Source: Allolobophora icterica (taxonomy: Eukaryota; Annelida; Clitellata; Crassiclitellata; Lumbricidae). Taken from it: a stretch of 64,000 bases of DNA. Below, piece after piece: positions 57,773-64,000 of this stretch. Position 1 is the first letter of the stretch, and every line of letters begins with the position of its first letter. Below the pieces are notes generated by a model that did not search any database, was not told where the DNA came from, and saw only the letters and a list, made by a program, of their open reading frames with translations. Position numbers and translations under genes: made by a program. The stretch is from assembly GCA_963556255.1 (NCBI GenBank), contig OY744605.1:33203463-33267462 (forward strand), in the 5' to 3' direction.

Positions 57773-60503
57773 ATTTTTACACGTTGTAAAATTAATGTCC
57801 ATAGATCAGAAGACAAAAAAAATTGTCTGGAGAAATTTAATTACGTTTATATAGAACGGCTACATTCCATCCAGTTCTGACAATTAGGAGTAGGTAGGCC
57901 AACTTTTGTTATTATTATCATCATCATCATCATCATGGCATTATCATCGTCGTCGTCGTCGTCGTTTGAAAAACAAGATCCAATTAAGGCTTGAGAGTTG
58001 AGACCGAGACAAGGTCGAAGTATTAAATCGAATAAAATCAAATCACTTTATTTCTCCAACCACAGGAACAAAGGAAAGGTTACAATATTAATAAATCAAC
58101 AAGTAGGCTATAGCCTAGGCTACTGGCTACACGATGAGACCCAGAAGGGATAAAGGCTTAGGGCCCCACAAGTTCCACAGCGTACGTTTCCGAGGGCCCC
58201 CAAACCCGGAGCAAATTCCCAGTTTTGCATAAGTTTAAATAATGTAGCGCTTTACAGTTTACTCTGGGGGAGCCGGGGTACGTGCCCTCCTCAATAATTG
58301 AGATGGACTGTACACCCAGTGCAACAAGTGTAGTCTACTGTGTAGAATGAATAACCAACCCCCAACCCCAATATTTTGGACAAGTTTACGCCAGTGGTAA
58401 ACGGTAAACTTGAAGAGTATAGGCCCTAATATACTTTACGGTAAACTTGAAGAGTATAGGCCCTAATATACTTAGGCTATCGTGAGCTGTATGAACTATA
58501 GAGGTATTAGACGCAAGTAGACCTATGAATGATGGAAATCATGATGGAAGTGATCGACATTGCACTGCAGTGCTGATGTCGCACAAGTCTACCAAATAAC
58601 TGCATGTGGTATAACATTTCTTCGAAAACTTGAACAAACACTCGGAACATCTTAAAACACAAATGGTTTGAACATGAGAAATTAAATAATGCGCTAGGCC
58701 TAATTACTATAGTAGTACAATCTAAAATGCAGTTCATCAAGGTCATCACATTGACATTGTCCTGATGACTTTAAATACCAACAAAGTTTAGAAAACTGCA
58801 GATTTCAGTGAACTTTGCCCAAGTAGAATCTAAAACTGCTTAAGTGCGCATGGCACGGTTTTGGCACCCACAGAATAGACCTAGGTAGGCGTCTGGAACT
58901 CTAGCTGAAGGTTGAGTTGGTCGGTCTTCGGCTTTTCGGAAAATGTCCACTTATGTCGGGGCTCCTCCCCAGATCCCCTCTAGGGTAGCTTAATTAACGG
59001 CGCTTCCTCAGATCCCCTTAACGACAGTTTGAGGAAGAGTGTAGGCCTACAGTTTACATTTCTGAGTATTGTAGGCGCTGATTCCACGTCGACCTCGATT
59101 CCATGCACTTCCATCTCTTCATCCTTCTAGTCTAGTCTTCTCTCATTCTCCTTCTTATCCCTCGGCTCATCACACACACACACACACACACACCATCTCG
59201 ACAACACAGAGCCATAGTGCAAACGTAGCACTCATCACGATCGATCCCATATCTCACCAAAGGGCAGATCTCTTCACCGTCAGCCACAGGTAGGCCTACC
59301 TGTAGAAACACGGTATACACTGATGGCAACCTTCTTCAGGTAATTTCCTTCGCTGATTGATGGAGTTCCGTTTGAGGTGTTGAGTCATCCCTATGACAAC
59401 CCTCTTCAGGTTACTACTTCAAAGTCAAATGAGGTTTGGTTGCTGGGTTGAGTCGCATTTTTAGGTTGAGTCGCATTTATAGGAACTCTTTTGAAGTCGT
59501 TTACCTCGCAGTTAAATGGGCTTCGGTTTGTGAAGGCCATACACTTCTTTGTTAAATGGGGTTTGGGTGTCCGGATTGAATAGCATTGTCTTCAGATCAT
59601 TCACGACTTCACGTTGCAATTAAGCAGCTAGGGTAGGGCCGGTAGGCCTACTTTATGTAGGTCAAATCGTGTTTTTGGTAGATCCTAACTTTCTTTTTGA
59701 CCTTCCTTCGTGTTGATTAGTTTATTCGGCGTTAACTGAATTTCATTGATGGGTTTTCGATATAATTATCCTGCTTCAAGGTACAATTTCTCTGTTAATG
59801 TTTCGTTCATGCCGATTCTCTTTACGTTTAAATACAGTTTTGTATCTGGCACAAATCGCGTTTATGGTAGGCCTAACTCTTGTGAGTTTGATCTTCGTCC
59901 GTTTGTTCATTTCATTCACCGTAAATGAATTTTAATGGCTGGGTAGGGATAACCTCTGGATGACGAGCCCTCTGGTCTTGACGTTTACGGCTCTCTTCTA
60001 TAGGTTGTGTTGCATGCTTCATGAAAAATACTGTAGGCCTACAAAAGAATGCTTTAACTTTCTTTAGCAAAATGACGATTTATATTGATGAAAGTTATTT
60101 TTAACTTTTGTTGATTTGAATAATTGCACATAATGATCTAAATATGCTGGAATAACAAAAAACCTATTGCATCGAAGTTTAATTAAAGATTGATATGTAA
60201 TCTATGTAGACATCATGACATGTAATTTACATGACCTGGACAACCTTATTTTACCTTGTCTAATCTTAATTAAATTACCCTACCTTACCATACTATACTA
60301 GAGTATTTGCCCGTCATATTATGACGTCACATTATAGGCCTATATGTATCGTTGGTTATCGCCGTCAAGACCGCCGTCGTCAAGACGGCAGTACTGACGT
60401 CACAAACGGTTTATGTTTCACAATAGAACAGAACCCGTTTGTGACGTAGCGTTTATCGTCGGACGGACACTATATGGATATTATATGTATAGATTTATTA
60501 TGT
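57773..60503. other. Intergenic with simple repeats
   Basis: Contains (ATC)n and (GTC)n runs at 57916-57965, a 37 bp perfect tandem duplication at 58402-58475 (CGGTAAACTTGAAGAGTATA...), a (CA)n run at about 59169-59192 and degenerate 70-80 bp repeats at 59325-59600 (CTTCAGGT, GTTAAATGGG, GGTTGAGTCGCAT). No gene was recognised. Confidence 0.55.
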
Positions 60504-60770
60504 ACTAGCAGGTTTACCCGGCGTTGCCCGGGGTTATAAGTTTCAATCCCTGTAGCGAATAAGCAACAAATTTAGGTATATGTTTAAATGCGTGTAGCGA
60601 ATAAGGAAGAAATTTAGGCGACCTGTGGGGGAGACTGCTTTGCAGTCTAGGCGTGGACTGACTGCTTCGCAGTCGCCCTCTGGGCTCGATATAGGGGTTT
60701 CCCTTGCCGATTCCTCATCGCTATGGCGCTGTATAGAAGACTTATCCATATCCACAGAATGCTTAGACAT
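60504..60770. repeat. Dispersed repeat starting ACTAGCAGGTTTACCCGG
   Basis: The ACTAGCAGGTTTACCCGGCG and TTGCCCGGG start resembles a repeat terminus common in invertebrate genomes. The body holds GACTGCTTTGCAGTC and GACTGCTTCGCAGTC palindromes. The family was not assigned. Confidence 0.4.
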
Positions 60771-61354
60771 CTAAGTTAAAAGTTTTTATAGGCCTACTAC
60801 ACTACTACATCCTATAACGCCAAAACTTCGCAATAGTTAAAAGCCTCACTACTGGATTATGCAGAACTGATTTTATAATCGGGACTCTTAACACTAACAG
60901 CCTCTGAGTTAGAAATCCTTTCTGTAACTTTATACACGAATTACATTATAATCTGTAGGCCTACTGCAGATTATAACGTTCGCAAATAATCTATAATCAT
61001 CCTGTCATCATCAATCGTATTACCCTGTTGGAAAGTAACAGTTAGAAAGTAATTTGATAAGACTTCCCCTTGGCAAATCTTCCTGTAGACTACCCTAGAT
61101 TCGAACAATTGATCCGTACTGCTGATTCTAAACTTTTCACGACCGTCCTTACATGTCCTACACATGTGCTTCATGTGCTATTACCTCCTGTTAAGCATAC
61201 GGGTTATACTTTGCGACCCCGTGTTCATAATCGGGTTCTCCCGACTGCTGACAGTCTAGCTCGTAAATCTTTCATAATTAGGATGATTTTCACCGGAATA
61301 TAGGCCTTAGTACTTTAATCTGGACGTGATATACATGTGTAAACCAAAATGCGG

Positions 61355-61395
61355 TTAGCAGTTGGATTAATAAAGGATATACTTACTTACTTACT
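61355..61395 (+). repeat. Retroposon 3' tail with (TTAC)n
   Basis: GGATTAATAAAGGATATAC followed by TTACTTACTTAC; similar to the tails near 20185 and 50660. Confidence 0.5.
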
Positions 61396-61632
61396 TAAAT
61401 TGGTCTTCCCGCAGGACTTCTGTAGCGCCAAGGATGATGTAGAGCCACTCCTCGAAAGACGAGCGAGAAAGAAATGGCGACTTCTATATCGGCCGAGGAA
61501 GTCAAGCTAACTATATAGCCTTCCAACGCGCAAGAAAGAACGGACTATCTACGCCTCTGAAAACGTGACAAGAACTACCGTCCGTTCTCTTCGAAAGCAA
61601 ACCAACGACTCCTACCGGCTAAGCACGAGCAG

Positions 61633-61710
61633 CAGGGCCGGATTAACAAATGTGGTGGCCCTGTTCAGTAAAACTGTGGGGGCCCCAACGACTGTACACA
61701 ATAAAATAAG
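61633..61710. mobile_element. Partial hAT MITE, family of 52559-52864
   Basis: CAGGGCCGGATTAACAAATG, then GTTCAGTAAAACTGTGGGG, closely matches the left part of the 52559 element. The right terminus is missing. Confidence 0.65.
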
Positions 61711-61984
61711 GTGTCACATATCACTTGAGTTCCGGTCAGGTCAGAGGCAAAACTTTGGTCTAGAAAGTGGGGGTGCCAAATGGCGCGTCGTTTCCCCTTC
61801 AAGACCTTTAAATGAATATAATGGCGCCCAATGAATCTATATTTGGCGCCATTTATGCGCAAAACCGAATAATAATAATGATGATGCTGATAGTAATAAT
61901 AATAGCAATTAATATAATAATAATGACAAACAGCGTAATAATAAATATTACAAAACAACAAAAATGAAAATAAAAATAATAATT

Positions 61985-62065
61985 TAAAATTACTAACAAT
62001 AGACGTGTTTCATCATGGAAGCGTGTGTCGATCATAATTGAAGTGACGTAACAATTTAGGCTATA
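61985..62065. repeat. Tandem array with TGACGT motifs, left part
   Basis: First unit of the array that continues at 63679-64000, split by the pogo insertion. Contains AATAGACGTGTTTCAT and AATTGAAGTGACGTAACAAT. Confidence 0.75.
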
Positions 62066-63678
62066 GGGGAGAGTGCTCCAAGATGCCCACGCTAAGGAGA
62101 TTTGTGTTTTTCAGCCGTGTAGATTGCAGGAGAAGTACAAGTTCGTACCCAATGCAAAGAGTGGTCATCAATAAAGCAATCAGAGCAAGTATAGATGTTA
62201 ATTCAAAAACATAATTTTTGTAAATTAAAAAAAGTAGATGTCTTCAAACTGGGCATCTTAGGAACCCCATACTACAAGACGCCCACAGGATGGGCATCTT
62301 AGAACAATGGAAAATGACTAAAATAAATAGTGTGGCAATCCTGCAATTTTAGACTAAAGCAGTAAACTTTTAAATAAATCAAACAAACCTAGGCATAAAC
62401 TAAAGACTATACAGCTACTAAGCAAATCAAGACATGGGAAGAAAAACATAGAAACTTATGTTGTAAGATGTTATTGTCATTTTCATTGTCAGACACAGGT
62501 AACGGCAAAAGTCGCACACAAATCCTTTGGATGTCTCTCCATTTGTACACTCTTCATGACACCAACCCTTACACTTCCTGCATTCTATCTATTTCTCCCC
62601 AGCAGCACTATCACTGAAGCGTTCACCACACATCAGACATTTTCAATCTTCTTCGTATTCATACTTGGGTTTGTTTTTAGTTGTCTTTCTTGGCTGAGTT
62701 TCCAGTTTGTCTTGTCTCCATGTAAGTTTCTTTTTTGTTCCTTCATTTTGTTTTTGCTGCAACTGTCTCTGAAGATGCAGAGTTCTCACAGTTTGCCACA
62801 GATTTTGTCTGTTTTGGCATTCTTTTCATCTTTGTCTTTCCCTCCTTTTCTAGTACCTTCTTTTTATATGGTGAACGGCCTTTCTCACATAAATCATTTC
62901 AACAAGCTCCTAGAAAAACCATTTGTGCGTTCTCACTATCACAATAAACAAGTATATGCTGCAAATAAAATTTAGGCTGACGTGGAAACAGTGACAGACA
63001 AATACGCACACCGTACCCCCACACAACTAGGTTTTAGCCATGTAAGAGTAATCAACATAGTCCACTGATGCAGCTTTGTAACACTAAAACAACCTTGAAA
63101 CGATTCGGATGTGTTGCGGCGCCATAAAACTGTCGTTGCTATTAGAATTAAACGTCAACAATTAATCAGAAACATCACCAAACTCACATACCTCTTCAAA
63201 TCACATGATCCAATGATGATACTTTAAGATTCTCAACGTATCAAAGACGCCCATGGGCATCTTATAACCTCTGTGCTTCCTATACATTCAAGACGCCCAT
63301 GGGCTTCTTGTAATTTTGGAGTCCCTCTCAATTGACGCCATTTTATTTCACTAGGTTAATGTTTACAAGTTTGAAAAAGGCATCAAAACAACTAAAAATG
63401 GACCCAACATAAACGTTGAAATGCGCGCCTGGGTATTAAATAAGGTTACAGAGAAAATGAAGCAGTTTCATAAATGTGTACTTGCGCAAAAGTAGTCAAA
63501 ATTGAAAAAATTTAATAATCACGCCAATATCTCGAATACTGAAATGCTGCTGCTAAGGAAGGTTCATAAGATGTCGCTACATGCAAAGACAGAACTAAAA
63601 AAAGAATTTGTATCTTTCTACACGTTTTAGAGGGGGTGGGCATCTTATTCGCCCTGGGCATCTTGGAGCACTCTCCCC
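62066..63678 (-). mobile_element. pogo-like transposon with PHD-like zinc-finger transposase tail
   Basis: 1613 bp flanked by TA, with ends GGGGAGAGTGCTCCAAGATG and its exact complement CATCTTGGAGCACTCTCCCC. Subterminal GGGCATCTT motifs recur at about 62235-62300, 63250-63310 and 63645. The minus strand at about 62485-62660 reads CLMCGERFSDSAAGEK, one stop, IECRKCKGWCHEECTNG and GFVCDFCR: the C-x2-C...C-x2-C-x3-W-x-H-E-x-C...C-x2-C finger found at the C-terminus of many pogo/Tigger transposases. SPYKKKVLEKEGK lies upstream near 62855. The DDE core is absent, so this is an internally deleted derivative. Confidence 0.8.
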
Positions 63679-64000
63679 TAGGTCTTTATTCTCTATTAAA
63701 CCTAATAACAATAGACTTATTCGTAATTGAAGTGACGTAAGAATGGCCTTTATTCTATAAATCTAAAATTACAAACAGTAGACGTGTTTCACAATTAAAA
63801 TGACGTGACAATAGGCCTTTAGGAATATTTTTCTAAATTTAAACTTAATAACATTAATAGACTTTTTCCTAATTGAAATGACGCAACAAAGGCCTTTATT
63901 CTCTATATCTAAAATTATTAGTTATAGACGTGTTCCATAATCGAAATGACGTAGGCTACTTAACGAATGATATAGTCTTTTATTCTCTAACTTTGAACAA
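63679..64000. repeat. Tandem array with TGACGT motifs, right part
   Basis: About four degenerate units of roughly 75-80 bp, each with AATTGAAATGACGTAA-like sequence, GGCCTTTATTCTCTA and TAGACGTGTT. It continues past the window edge. Confidence 0.8.

Noticed and set aside
62556..62975. 139 aa hydrophobic plus-strand frame
   Set aside because: It is antisense to the pogo transposase zinc-finger tail.

Overview
This is a stretch of animal nuclear DNA, A+T-rich by eye, with spliced genes whose exons lie in a dense mass of decayed transposons. The gene set (a Mastermind/MAML Notch coactivator, a TSSC4-like U5 snRNP factor and a CDC25 phosphatase), large introns, GT-AG splice sites and the repeat types (many hAT families, pogo, Tc1/mariner-like, CR1/L2-like LINEs, tRNA-derived SINEs) point to a bilaterian invertebrate, probably marine. 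The phylum cannot be settled from the sequence alone. No bacterial features, CRISPR arrays or rRNA genes were seen.

Layout. (1) 1-13.7 kb, minus strand: a two-exon mastermind-like gene. Exon 1 (13455-13733) carries the Notch/CSL-binding helix; exon 2 (1269-3659) carries the rest, giving 889 aa. Its 9.8 kb intron holds a 137 bp exact copy of its own exon 2, a hAT element with a broken BED finger, a (GGCA)n microsatellite, a hAT transposase relic and a hAT MITE. (2) 13.7-24 kb: intergenic repeats, including a 2.2 kb element with TTAGGGTGGT ends and relics of an uncharacterised transposase-like gene, SINEs and nested hAT elements. (3) 24.0-25.7 kb, plus strand: TSSC4-like gene, 373 aa, in one coding exon behind a 5' splice acceptor. 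(4) 27.3-27.5 kb: an open stretch that looks like a terminal coding exon of an unknown protein. (5) 30.07-54.89 kb, minus strand: a complete CDC25 gene, which I rebuilt as eight coding exons with consistent phases (585 aa). Its 13.6 kb intron 2 holds a 3.1 kb nested foldback element and a LINE/CR1/hAT nest. (6) 55-64 kb: hAT families, CR1 relics, a pogo element with a zinc-finger transposase tail, and a tandem array with TGACGT motifs that runs off the right edge.

The three genes are functionally separate (Notch transcription, spliceosome recycling, mitotic entry), and nothing suggests co-regulation. The most notable points are the nested foldback, the intronic self-copy of the mastermind exon, the GC-AG intron inside the CDC25 catalytic domain, the unnamed transposase-like element with intact ends, and the unidentified exon. 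Exon boundaries were placed by splice consensus, reading phase and remembered family similarity. No alignment or database search was run.
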